Counted from the stretch's first letter, positions 38,945 to 48,253 are shown. The stretch: DNA of 64,000 nucleotides from Muribaculaceae bacterium Isolate-037 (Harlan) (GCA_003762615.1 RIAZ01000003.1:62001-126000); one strand, 5' to 3'. Notes: generated by a model from the letters alone, not told the origin. Made by a program: numbers and translations.

Positions 38945-39979
38945 ATGAGACCACTCTTTTTTGCTTTGGCATTGGCGGCGTCTGCCAATATCATTCACGC
39001 TGATGATAATGCCAATATTGATGAAAAATTGCTTAATCTCCGGATAGAAACCCGCGTGGACTGGGAAGGCGCATGGCTGGATGGCGATGTGGAGAAGGAT
39101 AATACCGGATTCGCCGGGAAATTCCTCAATCTGCGACTCGATGGCAATCTGACCGACAATCTCAGCTATTCTTGGCGTCAACGTTTCAACAAGCCACATA
39201 AGGATGCCTCTTTCTTTGATGCAACCGACTGGATATACCTTAACTACAATCTTGACAACTGGTCGTTTGCCGGAGGTAAGCAGGTGGTGGCTATCGGTGG
39301 TTGGGAATATGACCGCCCCCCTATCGACCATTATGTGTATTCCGTATTCTGTTATAACGTGCGTTGCTACGGATTGGGCGCATCAATAGGTAGGAAACTC
39401 TCCACCAACGACAAACTTACGTTTCAATTCTGCCAAAGCCCGTTCTTTACAAGCGAAAACCGCAATCTGTATGGCTATAACCTAATGTGGAACGGTAGCC
39501 ACGGATTTTTCGACGCAATATATTCCGTCAATATGATGGAGTATCTTCCGGGACGATTCATCAACTATATTTCACTCGGCAATAAGTTCACGTTTGACAA
39601 AGTGGCACTTGAACTCGACGTTATGAACCGCGCCTCTTCCCATCAGACCTTTTTTCTGAAAGACATGTCGGTCATAGCCGATCTCGCCTACTCTCCCAAC
39701 GGCAATTGGAAAGTATTCGGCAAGTTCAGCTACGATGTCAATAAGTCGGGGACAGATGCCGACCTCTATGTGCTCAACGGAACAGAAATGAAAATGGCAG
39801 GAGCCGGAGTGGAATTCACGCCATTCATACATCCCCGCCACACACTACGTTTCCACGCCGCAGCCTTCTATTCATGGGGTACTAACACAAACACCTCCAA
39901 CCTTATGCAGAATAAGACTATGATGGCAACAGCAGGCGTCACTTGGTATATGAACCTACTCTCTCTAAAACGAAAATAA
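38945..39979 (+). CDS. Outer-membrane porin (OprO/OprP-like beta-barrel)
   Basis: 344 residues: signal peptide ending IIHADD, then alternating beta strands to the C-terminus, with LNLRLDGNLTDNLSYSWRQRFN and FAGGKQVVAIGGWEYDRPP, typical of the phosphate-selective porin O/P group in Bacteroidetes. The size is near 16 strands. It lies 11 bases before a GATE-domain inner-membrane protein, so the two probably act on one substrate across both membranes (inference). Substrate not readable. Confidence 0.8.
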   Translation: MRPLFFALALAASANIIHADDNANIDEKLLNLRIETRVDWEGAWLDGDVEKDNTGFAGKFLNLRLDGNLTDNLSYSWRQRFNKPHKDASFFDATDWIYLNYNLDNWSFAGGKQVVAIGGWEYDRPPIDHYVYSVFCYNVRCYGLGASIGRKLSTNDKLTFQFCQSPFFTSENRNLYGYNLMWNGSHGFFDAIYSVNMMEYLPGRFINYISLGNKFTFDKVALELDVMNRASSHQTFFLKDMSVIADLAYSPNGNWKVFGKFSYDVNKSGTDADLYVLNGTEMKMAGAGVEFTPFIHPRHTLRFHAAAFYSWGTNTNTSNLMQNKTMMATAGVTWYMNLLSLKRK

Positions 39980-39990
39980 CAATCTGACCA

Positions 39991-41178
39991 ATGGAAATGG
40001 AAAAAACAATCGCCTCTACAGATAAGGCGGAAAAAAAGAAGTCACACTATCGGTTTATCCCTACAGGAGTGCCATGTCTCGTGATTGTGATACTCCTATT
40101 CTGGTATATCGGTTCGATCATGGGTCTGCCCAACATGCTCAACACTATCATGCACACTGCCCATGACCTGCTTCTCAATACGGTCTTCTATCTTATGGGT
40201 ATATGCGTGGTGACGGGGGCAATCGGACGTCTGTTTGTGGAATTTGGCGTTGTCAAGCTATTGGAGAATCTCCTGCGTCCGCTCATGAAGCCACTGTTTA
40301 ACCTTCCCGGCGTGGCGGCATTGGGAGCGACTATGACCTTCCTCAGCGATAATCCCGCCATCATCTCTCTGTCGCAGGACAAGCGTTTCAGCAGTTATTT
40401 CAAGAAATACCAGTTTATCTCGCTGACCAACTTCGGCACAGCGTTCGGCATGGGGCTCCTCGTGATGGTCTTCATGGTCGGACAGGGTTATTTTGTCGAA
40501 CCGGTAGTAGGTCTTTTCGGGGCATTCTGCGGGTGTATCGTCTCAACACGCCTGATGCAACGTTTCATCATCAAGGCATATCCCTCATTTGCTGTGGAGG
40601 AAGCTATCTCAGAGGAAGCAGCTGCAATAGAGGCTGCAGAAGATAAGGTTGTATCAAAATCCGTATTTATCCGCACGCTCAACTCGCTTCTTGATGGCGG
40701 CAAGATGGGTGTGGACGTCGGCATAGCCATCATACCGGGCGTGCTCATCATCTCTACATTGGTGATGATACTGACATTCGGTGCATCGGCAGAGGGTTAC
40801 ACCGGAGCCGCTTACGAAGGCATAGAGTTGCTTCCCTGGCTTGCCGCAAAGGTCAACTTATTGTTTGAATGGTTGTTCGGGTTCACCGATCCTCATCTGA
40901 TAGCCTTCCCGATTACGGCACTTGGAGCCGTAGGGGCTGCCTTAGGACTCGTGCCCAACTTTGCTGCACAGGGATGGATCGATGGCAATGCGATAGCCGT
41001 ATTCACAGCTATCGGCATGTGCTGGAGCGGTTATCTGAGTACTCACACCGCAATGCTTGACTCACTCGGCTACCGCGAACTGACCCCAAAAGCTATTGCC
41101 GCACACACTGTCGGCGGTATCGTTGCAGCCATCGTCGCTCACTTTGTCTACGTCGGCGTGACAATGCTAATGGCATAG
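39991..41178 (+). CDS. GATE (nucleoside-recognition) domain membrane protein, YjiH-like
   Basis: 395 residues with about nine hydrophobic segments. Two GATE-like halves: residues 60-180 (TGAIGRLFVEFGVVKLLENLL, LSDNPAIISL) and 235-395 (GVDVGIAIIPGVLIISTLVMIL, ITALGAVGAALG). Such proteins resemble SpmA/SpmB and YjiG/YjiH; transport of nucleoside-like or other small molecules is suspected. Two starts two codons apart (MEMEK) cannot be told apart. Co-transcribed with the porin. Confidence 0.82.
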   Translation: MEMEKTIASTDKAEKKKSHYRFIPTGVPCLVIVILLFWYIGSIMGLPNMLNTIMHTAHDLLLNTVFYLMGICVVTGAIGRLFVEFGVVKLLENLLRPLMKPLFNLPGVAALGATMTFLSDNPAIISLSQDKRFSSYFKKYQFISLTNFGTAFGMGLLVMVFMVGQGYFVEPVVGLFGAFCGCIVSTRLMQRFIIKAYPSFAVEEAISEEAAAIEAAEDKVVSKSVFIRTLNSLLDGGKMGVDVGIAIIPGVLIISTLVMILTFGASAEGYTGAAYEGIELLPWLAAKVNLLFEWLFGFTDPHLIAFPITALGAVGAALGLVPNFAAQGWIDGNAIAVFTAIGMCWSGYLSTHTAMLDSLGYRELTPKAIAAHTVGGIVAAIVAHFVYVGVTMLMA

Positions 41179-41185
41179 GAAGCAA

Positions 41186-41308
41186 ACTACTTGGACTGCT
41201 AAGACTACTTGGACCACTAGGACTGCTTAGACTGCTTGGACTGCTTGGACTTCTTAGTAGTCTTAGGAGTCCAATCAATCCAAGTAGTCTTAGGAGTCCA
41301 AGTAGTCA
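41186..41308. repeat. 9-base-period array (CTTGGACTG type) with inverted half
   Basis: CTACTTGGACTGCTAAGACTACTTGGAC-like units on the left and GTCTTAGGAGTCCAA-like units on the right form an inverted array. It follows the hairpin at 41318-41347 as seen from the tRNA genes on the minus strand. Confidence 0.8.
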
Positions 41309-41317
41309 AAAAATGCA

Positions 41318-41347
41318 AATCGGCTCATTCTCACGAATGAACCGATT
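41318..41347 (-). terminator. CGGCTCAT-type hairpin after the tRNA-Val pair
   Basis: AATCGGCTCATT and AATGAACCGATT around a six-base loop, 33 bases beyond the 3' end of the tRNA-Val. Confidence 0.6.
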
Positions 41348-41379
41348 GTTTACGAAATATTCTTAAAAGTTCGGGGAAG

Positions 41380-41454
41380 TGGGCGATTACGGATTCGAAC
41401 CGCAGACCCTCTGCTTGTAAGGCAGACGCTCTAAACCAGCTGAGCTAATCGCCC
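41380..41454 (-). tRNA. tRNA-Val (UAC), second of pair
   Basis: Folds on the minus strand: acceptor GGGCGAT/ATCGCCC, D arm GCTCAGCTGGTTTAGAGC, anticodon stem TCTGC/GCAGA with loop CTTACAA (anticodon UAC), T loop TTCGAAT. CCA is not encoded. Confidence 0.95.
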
Positions 41455-41487
41455 CAATTTCGCAATTGCTTGCGAAGTTGCTTTCGG

Positions 41488-41562
41488 TGGGCGATTACGG
41501 ATTCGAACCGCAGACCCTCTGCTTGTAAGGCAGACGCTCTAAACCAGCTGAGCTAATCGCCC
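41488..41562 (-). tRNA. tRNA-Val (UAC), first of pair
   Basis: Same sequence as the copy at 41380-41454, 33 bases away in a two-gene unit. Confidence 0.95.
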
Positions 41563-41573
41563 GATTGCGAGTG

Positions 41574-41605
41574 CAAAGTTATACCAAAATTTCATAACTA
41601 CCAAA
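41574..41605 (-). promoter_or_regulatory. Promoter of the tRNA-Val pair
   Basis: On the minus strand TTTG (41602-41605), 20 bases, TAACTTTG (41574-41581). The same TAACTTTGCACTCGC string precedes tRNA-Ser. Confidence 0.75.
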
Positions 41606-41710
41606 TTTTTTTGCTAATTTTGTGAAAAAATTTTTACTTTTTTTATTCGAATTTTGATTATTTATTGATTATCAGATAAATAAATCTTTATTCAAAATGC
41701 ACTTTTTTTC

Positions 41711-44296
41711 ATGGTCAAAGATATTAAAATTGAAGATTTCGATTATAATCTCCCCGATGAAAGGATTCCGCGTCATCCGTTGCAGCAACGCGACGCATGC
41801 AAACTGATCCTTTCGCGTCCTGACGGCGGGGTGGCTCACCGCCATTTTAACGAACTACCCTCTCTTCTGCCCCCTGCGACTCTCCTTGTATGCAATGATA
41901 CACGCGTGATCAATGCACGCATATCATTCTATAAGACCACCGGGTCAAGAATCGAAATATTCCTTCTCGAACCTATTGACCCCGCCGATTATGTACTCAC
42001 GTTCCAATCTCGCGGAAAATGTATATGGAATTGCCTTGTCGGTAATCTGAAGAGATGGAAGGAGGGAGCTCTCTCCATTGAGATAAGAGCGGAAGGGACC
42101 ACCACCCCTGTCACGCTCTCCGCCCGCCGACTAAATCCCACTGCCGGGAATGCCCACGCCATTGAATTTACGTGGGACAATCCTGACGTGACATTCGCTT
42201 CCGTAGTGGATGCTGCCGGATTTATCCCTATCCCACCCTATCTGAAACGCGAATCGGAAGAGTGTGACAACGACGACTACCAGACCGTGTATGCCGATGC
42301 CAAAGGCTCGGTGGCTGCCCCCACTGCCGGATTGCATTTCACGCCCGAAGTGTTTGACGACCTTTATGCCCATAATATCGAGGTGGGAAAACTTACTCTC
42401 CACGTCGGAGCCGGCACTTTCCAACCGGTGAAATCGGAGAATATAGGCGACCATCCCATGCATACCGAAAGTTTCTCAGTGAACCGCGACCTTATCCGGC
42501 GACTCATAGCCCAAAAGCAAGCTGGTGAACCTTTGGCGGCAGTAGGCACCACCTCCGTCCGCACGCTTGAATCCCTCCCCTATCTCGGCGCGGCCATCGC
42601 TCGTGGCGATGAAAGTATGCACGTAGACCAATGGGAGGCATATTCAGCGGAATCATCTTCAATCGACACAATAGAAGCCCTCACAGCAATTGACAGATGG
42701 CTTGAAAAGAATAATAAGACAATACTCACTGCCTCCACAGCCATAATGATAGCTCCGGGGTTCAGATGGCGAATGGTAGACGTAATGGTTACAAACTTCC
42801 ATCAGCCGCAATCCACCCTCCTGCTTCTCGTATCCTCATTCCTTGGAGAGAGAAATGGGCTTCCTGTATGGCGCGACCTTTACGATGAGGCTCTACGCAA
42901 CGATTACCGCTTCCTATCCTACGGCGATGCCTGTCTGCTCTTTGCCCCGACAGTGGCTAAAAGGGTAAGTATTGATAATACAGTTGATAATACGGCAGAG
43001 GATACAACCGACAATAACGCTGATAATGCGTCAGACGCGACCGACACAATCATCCTTCCCGTATCAAAGAGTATAGGGGCACGCTATCTTGCAGCCTCAT
43101 ACTTTGCCGGCACCCTACCCACTTGCCCGGCACTAACTGACTGCGATGACCTGCGCGTGATACAACGTGCCTTGCTCGCTCTCTTTGACATGAAAGAAAC
43201 GGGAAAGATCAGCGGCGAATCAATCGACATACATGCCTCCGGCACGGCATTCCGGTTTGTGACCGCCATAGCCGCCTCCACACCCGGCACGGACTGTATC
43301 ATAACAGGCACTCCCCGACTATGCTCTCGTCCGATGGCTCCAATGCTTGACGTGCTCAGAAAAGCCGGTGCACAGATTGAATCACTCGGCGAGAACGGCA
43401 CAGGACCCTACCGCATACATGGATCCGCTCTGAAGGGTGGAGAATTTGAAATAAAAGGTGATGTCAGCTCACAGTTCATCTCCGCGCTCATGCTCTGCGC
43501 ACCTACATGGGAGAATGGTATGTCGCTACGATTCACAACTCCGCTCGTTTCCCGTCCGTATGCCGAGATGACAGCACAGGTTATGCGTCAGTTCGGCATA
43601 GAGGTCACTCTTCATGATGAGGGTGTTGAGGTAAAAGCCGGGAGGTACGTCGCACCCGCCAGGTTCAAGGTTGAGGCAGACTGGAGTGCCGCAGGGTTCT
43701 TCTACGAGGCAGCAGCCTTATCCAATGCAAAAATCCGCATTGCCGCGCTTGTCTCCCCTTCCGAATCATTGCAGGGGGATGCAGCAACTGCCGGATTCTT
43801 TGAGATGGCAGGGGTAGAGTCAACATTTGATGATAACGGAGCCACGCTTTCAGAGGGTGAGGAGAAGCCAGACCGTATTGAGGTGGACCTCACAGATAAT
43901 CCGGACCTCGCTCCGGCATTTGCCGTGGCGTGTGCACTTTCCGACTGCGAATTCCGGTTTGACGGTGTGCGTAATCTCCGTCTGAAGGAATGTGACCGTC
44001 TTGCAGCCATTCAAACGGAACTGCGCAAGTTGGGCTACGTCATAACCGTCACTGACGATTCCATAGAGTGGAATGGCAAACGCTGCGACACCACGCCGGA
44101 AGCAATCGCCACATACGATGACCACCGCATAGCAATGGCTTTCGCAATGGCAGCCCTACGACTTGGGGAGATAAAGATAGCTGACCCCGATGTGGTGAAC
44201 AAATCATTCGAGGATTTCTGGAATCAGCTACCTAAGATCGGTCTCCACTGCCAACGCAACGGCAACGTAATAATACTTAAAAGAGTGCAAAAATGA
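41711..44296 (+). CDS. QueA-AroA fusion protein
   Basis: One unbroken 861-residue frame. Residues 1 to about 416 are QueA, S-adenosylmethionine:tRNA ribosyltransferase-isomerase (queuosine synthesis): VCNDTRVINAR, VAAPTAGLHF (201-210), HVGAGTFQPV (231-240), VTNFHQPQSTLLLLVSSF (360-377), FLSYGDACLL. Residues about 417-446 are an Asp/Asn/Thr-rich linker. Residues 447-861 are AroA, EPSP synthase (shikimate pathway step 6): VSKSIGAR (451-458), ASGTAFR (509-515), SRPMAP (539-544), DVSSQF (584-589), SRPYAEMT, NPDLAPAF (730-737), RLKECDR (757-763), DDHRIAMA (803-810). Catalytic residues of both appear intact. The two jobs are unrelated. No internal start or frame break is obvious. TGA overlaps the next ATG. 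Confidence 0.92.
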   Translation: MVKDIKIEDFDYNLPDERIPRHPLQQRDACKLILSRPDGGVAHRHFNELPSLLPPATLLVCNDTRVINARISFYKTTGSRIEIFLLEPIDPADYVLTFQSRGKCIWNCLVGNLKRWKEGALSIEIRAEGTTTPVTLSARRLNPTAGNAHAIEFTWDNPDVTFASVVDAAGFIPIPPYLKRESEECDNDDYQTVYADAKGSVAAPTAGLHFTPEVFDDLYAHNIEVGKLTLHVGAGTFQPVKSENIGDHPMHTESFSVNRDLIRRLIAQKQAGEPLAAVGTTSVRTLESLPYLGAAIARGDESMHVDQWEAYSAESSSIDTIEALTAIDRWLEKNNKTILTASTAIMIAPGFRWRMVDVMVTNFHQPQSTLLLLVSSFLGERNGLPVWRDLYDEALRNDYRFLSYGDACLLFAPTVAKRVSIDNTVDNTAEDTTDNNADNASDATDTIILPVSKSIGARYLAASYFAGTLPTCPALTDCDDLRVIQRALLALFDMKETGKISGESIDIHASGTAFRFVTAIAASTPGTDCIITGTPRLCSRPMAPMLDVLRKAGAQIESLGENGTGPYRIHGSALKGGEFEIKGDVSSQFISALMLCAPTWENGMSLRFTTPLVSRPYAEMTAQVMRQFGIEVTLHDEGVEVKAGRYVAPARFKVEADWSAAGFFYEAAALSNAKIRIAALVSPSESLQGDAATAGFFEMAGVESTFDDNGATLSEGEEKPDRIEVDLTDNPDLAPAFAVACALSDCEFRFDGVRNLRLKECDRLAAIQTELRKLGYVITVTDDSIEWNGKRCDTTPEAIATYDDHRIAMAFAMAALRLGEIKIADPDVVNKSFEDFWNQLPKIGLHCQRNGNVIILKRVQK

Positions 44297-44799
44297 TTGG
44301 AGCATTGATAATATTGGCGGCAATGGTAGTCATCGGTATCATTCTTTACGTGACAGACCGACTATATTACCGCAAGAAACATCCGGAAGTGGTTGGAACA
44401 GCCTCTCCGGAAACCGACACGACAACGAAAAAGGAGCCTCAGCCACAGCCTGCCGAGGAAGAAGTGAAGGCAGACACCAAGCCGACATCCGTTCCTACCG
44501 CTAATCCGATGGATGAACCGGAAGTGTGCTGCGGTGCGCATACCGTATGTGAGAAGACGAATCTCTCCCCCCTCACGGGTGAGATTGTATATTACGATGA
44601 CGAGGAACTTGACCGTTATCGCGGAAGGGCTGCCGATGAGTACACACAGGAGGAGATAGAGGAATTTCGCGATGTGCTCATGACGTTGTTGCCACAAGAC
44701 GTGGCGGGATGGTCACGGAGCATACAGGTAAGGGAGATCAACCTTCCGACTGAGATACGCGAGGAGCTTATCATGATAGTCTCCGACCTGCGACGCTAA
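44293..44799 (+). CDS. Conserved membrane-anchored protein with CCGxHxVCEK motif
   Basis: 168 residues: one N-terminal membrane helix (about 2-22), a Pro/Glu/Thr-rich tether (about 35-75), the cysteine motif VCCGAHTVCEK (about 77-87), then an acidic helical domain (YYDDEELDRYRGRAADEYTQEEIEEFRDVL). I know similar Bacteroidetes proteins, sometimes labelled phospholipase without evidence; I cannot assign a function. The three cysteines and a histidine could bind metal. Its start overlaps the stop of queA-aroA by four bases (ATGA), so it is translationally coupled to it. Confidence 0.8.
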   Translation: MIGALIILAAMVVIGIILYVTDRLYYRKKHPEVVGTASPETDTTTKKEPQPQPAEEEVKADTKPTSVPTANPMDEPEVCCGAHTVCEKTNLSPLTGEIVYYDDEELDRYRGRAADEYTQEEIEEFRDVLMTLLPQDVAGWSRSIQVREINLPTEIREELIMIVSDLRR

Positions 44800-44829
44800 A
44801 TGCCCCCACATCACATACGATATCTGATA

Positions 44830-44868
44830 AAATCCCGGTTGCCCATCACACATCGGCAATCGGGATTT
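44830..44868. terminator. Bidirectional terminator between convergent genes
   Basis: AAATCCCGGTTGCC and GGCAATCGGGATTT form a stem with an 11-base loop, with A and T runs on either side. Confidence 0.7.
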
Positions 44869-44881
44869 CTTTTCACGAGAC

Positions 44882-46732
44882 TCAATTCACGTAAAATACG
44901 TTGTACTCCACACCGTCTATCATCTCGGTAGTGACGTCATCAATTTCAAAAGATCCTTCAGGACTTACCGACATCACCATCTCTCTATCCCCATTCTCTA
45001 TTTTATATGATATTTTAGTAAGATCTCCCCTTGTTAACTTAAAATCCATGTGCCAATATCTTCTTCTCTCATCATAAACCACCTCCCCATTCTCCACATC
45101 GTCTCCTAATACAACTCTAAATTGCTCACCTAAATCATACCAATAGATTCTATACCTACAATTGGGATCAAATGTATCAATAAAAGGATATTTCAAATAA
45201 ACTATAGAAACAGAGTTAAGCCAACAATATGTTCTGGTTATGGTTTTACCCTTCTCCTTCTCTTCCACATTCTCCAACTTTATGACATCCTCACATAATT
45301 GATGCTTATAATCATCTATAAATCTTCTACTACCTTCATTATTTGTACCCAAATTATGAAGAGCAATCGCATACCATAAATTATGATATTTCTCTCTTCT
45401 TTCCATTACCTCACCTTCTAACGAGATATCAAAATACCTACAATATATTTTTAATCCCTCCTTCAATGGATAATCAAAATCCATTTGACTCGTATTACCT
45501 TTCGTAGGCTTAACTAACGATTCTTCTTGCGAAAAAGCGTATGTAAAAAGCGTGGCAGTATTGTTGTAGAATCTTCCATTATATGTACCATACCATATCA
45601 CCCGCAGTGTGGATTGTATCTCTATCTCCGGTTCCACTGCCACATCCCCTTTCACTACAAAGCGATATATATGATTGCCTTTCAATCTTTTCCATACATC
45701 TTCTGTTGACTCTGTCGGAAGACCCGTCTCATCATGATGCGCAATGTATATATCTTTCGTCACACCTGAATCTCCACCCTCTCCGTCACACATCGTCAGC
45801 GTGATTCTCCTTCTCTCATCATCAACACTTTCTCCAAGTATCATCTCCGGCACGTAAAGATAATAGCATGTCCTATCCACCTCATCCACCGTAATCACCG
45901 ACTTATTGAAACATAGAGAATGTCTTGATTCCTCATCCTCCGGCTTTACATCTTTCCCCTCTTCCGAGAAATTACCGGATGGCATAACCGATCCCGAACC
46001 AAGATAACATGCAAGCGATGCAGAAAGGATACCGGAATCCGTATTGTCTATAATCTCTATCTTCGCCATGCGTCGTTCAAGTCCTATCTGCAACTCATCC
46101 GACACTCCCGCATCCAGCAGATTAAAGACCCTCTCCCCATACATCGGCAATGGGTAATAATCCGTAATGCCCTCTTTATCTGCCGACGCCAATTTCTCCG
46201 GACTGAACTCAAAACACATCTCAGACAGACCCTTAATATCGGTTATCGCTCCGAACGATACCCCATCAGGAAGAAATCTACTCCAGTTTGCCAAGGCAAC
46301 AACCCTTACCACTCCATCCTTATAGGATGCGGCATCAAATTCAGCTGAAATATCACGAATAGTCCCGTCGGCAGAATCATCAGCATCAGGTTCCAATAAT
46401 AGGCCTGTATCATGACTGTTGTCATATATAATATCAATCAGAACGCCATCCTTATCAAATGCACCCACCCAAAGATCGTCAGCCGATATATGATTCTCAT
46501 CCGCCGATCCGCCACGTCTGCCGTATTCCTTACCCGTCGAGCCCCTCGTAGGCATATCACAAGCAGACAGACACAGACGCATGCCTCTGACGGAATGTGG
46601 ACCATCAGTCAGATTACCCTCCGACTCGCAGCCAGAAGCAATGACTGCCAACATGACGACAATCACAACCGGCAATATCCCGGATAAAATATAATCATAA
46701 TGAGAAAAGTTTCTATAATGGGGTATATTCAT
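44882..46732 (-). CDS. Large surface lipoprotein, fimbrillin-like
   Basis: 616 residues with an unusual long N-terminus before the membrane segment and lipobox IASGC (Cys35). The first half has the form of FimA/Mfa-type fimbrillin lipoproteins: LWVGAFDKDGVLIDIIYDN, VVRVVALANWSRFL, RRMAKIEIIDN and a YYLYVPEMIL strand. The second half (about 390-616) is unrelated to anything I recognise, is rich in Tyr/Arg/Asp, and its DNA (about 44950-45600) looks more AT-rich than its surroundings, suggesting a swapped or acquired domain. Probable cell-surface adhesin or pilus-type subunit. Divergent from the ECF sigma gene across 195 bases. Confidence 0.55.
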   Translation of the reverse strand: MNIPHYRNFSHYDYILSGILPVVIVVMLAVIASGCESEGNLTDGPHSVRGMRLCLSACDMPTRGSTGKEYGRRGGSADENHISADDLWVGAFDKDGVLIDIIYDNSHDTGLLLEPDADDSADGTIRDISAEFDAASYKDGVVRVVALANWSRFLPDGVSFGAITDIKGLSEMCFEFSPEKLASADKEGITDYYPLPMYGERVFNLLDAGVSDELQIGLERRMAKIEIIDNTDSGILSASLACYLGSGSVMPSGNFSEEGKDVKPEDEESRHSLCFNKSVITVDEVDRTCYYLYVPEMILGESVDDERRRITLTMCDGEGGDSGVTKDIYIAHHDETGLPTESTEDVWKRLKGNHIYRFVVKGDVAVEPEIEIQSTLRVIWYGTYNGRFYNNTATLFTYAFSQEESLVKPTKGNTSQMDFDYPLKEGLKIYCRYFDISLEGEVMERREKYHNLWYAIALHNLGTNNEGSRRFIDDYKHQLCEDVIKLENVEEKEKGKTITRTYCWLNSVSIVYLKYPFIDTFDPNCRYRIYWYDLGEQFRVVLGDDVENGEVVYDERRRYWHMDFKLTRGDLTKISYKIENGDREMVMSVSPEGSFEIDDVTTEMIDGVEYNVFYVN

Positions 46733-46927
46733 CAGGTAAACAGATAAAAGTTAGGGAACGGGAATGATTATGCCCTATAATACGGCATGAATCGATTCAA
46801 TGACAAAAGTAATCATTAATATGGAATTATATGATGATTCATCTGAAAAAAATATGCCTATCTCCCATTGATTTGAAACTATTAGCCTAAAAACGCTACT
46901 AAAGTATTAAAATCTATAAAATCCGAC

Positions 46928-47431
46928 ATGAGCCAACACCCGACATCCCACACTCTTTCAGAAAGGGAATTTCTCGACATCATAGATAACAACAGCAGCG
47001 TCATCACCCGTATATGCTATTATTATGCACAGGATACGGATGATTTCAACGACCTGCGGCAAGACGTGATTGCCAATATATGGGCATACCGCGACTCTTT
47101 CCGAGGGGATTCCGCCATCTCAACATGGATCTACCGCCTGACGCTCAACACGTGCATCTCCGCCCTGCGCAAGAGGAAACAGAAGGGGGTCAGCGTAAGT
47201 CTTGAGACACTCACCGACCTACATTCCGACACGTCAGACACCGCCGGAATGCACCGTGAACTATACCGCATGATCTCCCGTCTCTCTCCGGCAGACAAGG
47301 CGATAATCCTGCTATGGCTCGATGATCTCTCATACGACAATATCTCCGATATAATCGGTATAGGACGCAACACGGTCGCAACCAGACTGAGACGCATAAA
47401 GGAGAAACTTGCTAAAATGGCTGAGGCATGA
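46928..47431 (+). CDS. ECF-type RNA polymerase sigma factor
   Basis: 167 residues: region 2 (about 15-85) with DDFNDLRQDVIANIWAYRDSF and STWIYRLTLNTCISALRKRK; region 4 (about 105-160) with LSPADKAIILLWLDDLSYDNISDIIGIGRNTVATRLRRIKEKL, shown in parts (DLSYDNISDIIGI, NTVATRLRRI). ECF group factors direct polymerase to a small regulon and are normally held by an anti-sigma factor, here perhaps the next gene. Complete. Confidence 0.9.
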   Translation: MSQHPTSHTLSEREFLDIIDNNSSVITRICYYYAQDTDDFNDLRQDVIANIWAYRDSFRGDSAISTWIYRLTLNTCISALRKRKQKGVSVSLETLTDLHSDTSDTAGMHRELYRMISRLSPADKAIILLWLDDLSYDNISDIIGIGRNTVATRLRRIKEKLAKMAEA

Positions 47432-47516
47432 CTCCTTGTCTTAATATACGACAGGCTTATACCTATCCGTCTAAAAAATCCAATGAATAATACTTACCCA
47501 AAAGAATAACTGAATT

Positions 47517-48125
47517 ATGGAAAATTTATCGAATATCACCGACATTGATCGCATGAAAGAGATGTGGTCGGATATGAACACCCGTCTTACAAAACTGGAG
47601 AAAGATTTATCGGAACAGTCGCGCAAGGTAAGTTCCAATAAGGTGCATACCGCCAAAGAGGATCTTATCAGAAAATACCGTCGCTTCATCGTCATAGCCG
47701 GCATTACGGGGATATTCTTCCCTCTTCTTCTTTGCTTCGGAGGAGTAGCCTACTATCCACAAATCCCTTGGCGATACGCATCAGCCGCCATGTTCTTTAT
47801 CTTCTTCATGGTAGCCGCCGGCATGGATGCCTATCTTTACATGGCGGTGCGCGACATAAACCTCGCCACGATGAGCGTGCTGGAAGTGGCATCGCGCGGG
47901 CGCTCGCTGAAACGTCATCACCACATCTTCCAGATCATCCTCATCCCGTTTGCCATCGTCACGCTGGTGGTGTTTGCCATACCGATTGCAAGCGACACCG
48001 GACTTATCATCGGTATGGTGATAGGTGGTATCGTAGGTGGTTTGATAGGACTTTCGCAGTATCTTAAGATAATGCGCGACTATCGCGAGATCATATCCCA
48101 AGAAGAGATCAAAGATGAGGAATGA
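47517..48125 (+). CDS. Four-helix membrane protein paired with the sigma factor
   Basis: 202 residues. A 55-residue cytoplasmic N-terminus with a heptad helix (MKEMWSDMNTRLTKLEKDLSE), four membrane segments (about 59-82, 86-112, 135-156, 160-184) and a charged tail (REIISQEEIKDEE). It is 85 bases after the ECF sigma gene on the same strand. The cytoplasmic helix plus membrane anchor fits a sigma-binding membrane protein, but it has no recognised anti-sigma domain or zinc motif, so this is inference. Confidence 0.65.
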   Translation: MENLSNITDIDRMKEMWSDMNTRLTKLEKDLSEQSRKVSSNKVHTAKEDLIRKYRRFIVIAGITGIFFPLLLCFGGVAYYPQIPWRYASAAMFFIFFMVAAGMDAYLYMAVRDINLATMSVLEVASRGRSLKRHHHIFQIILIPFAIVTLVVFAIPIASDTGLIIGMVIGGIVGGLIGLSQYLKIMRDYREIISQEEIKDEE

Positions 48126-48253
48126 TCAAAGAAATCATGCCAAGACCTGAAAAATATGGAGAAAAACCCGAAAAATAACGCATATTCCATATAATCTTTC
48201 AAAATATTCTATCTTATTGGGGCATAATCATTCTCTATTTACAGATTTTTAAT

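Noticed and set aside
41711-44296. queA-aroA join as an assembly chimera
   Set aside because: Both parts share one frame, have a hydrophilic linker and similar base use, and the downstream overlap with the next gene is tight; still worth a read check.
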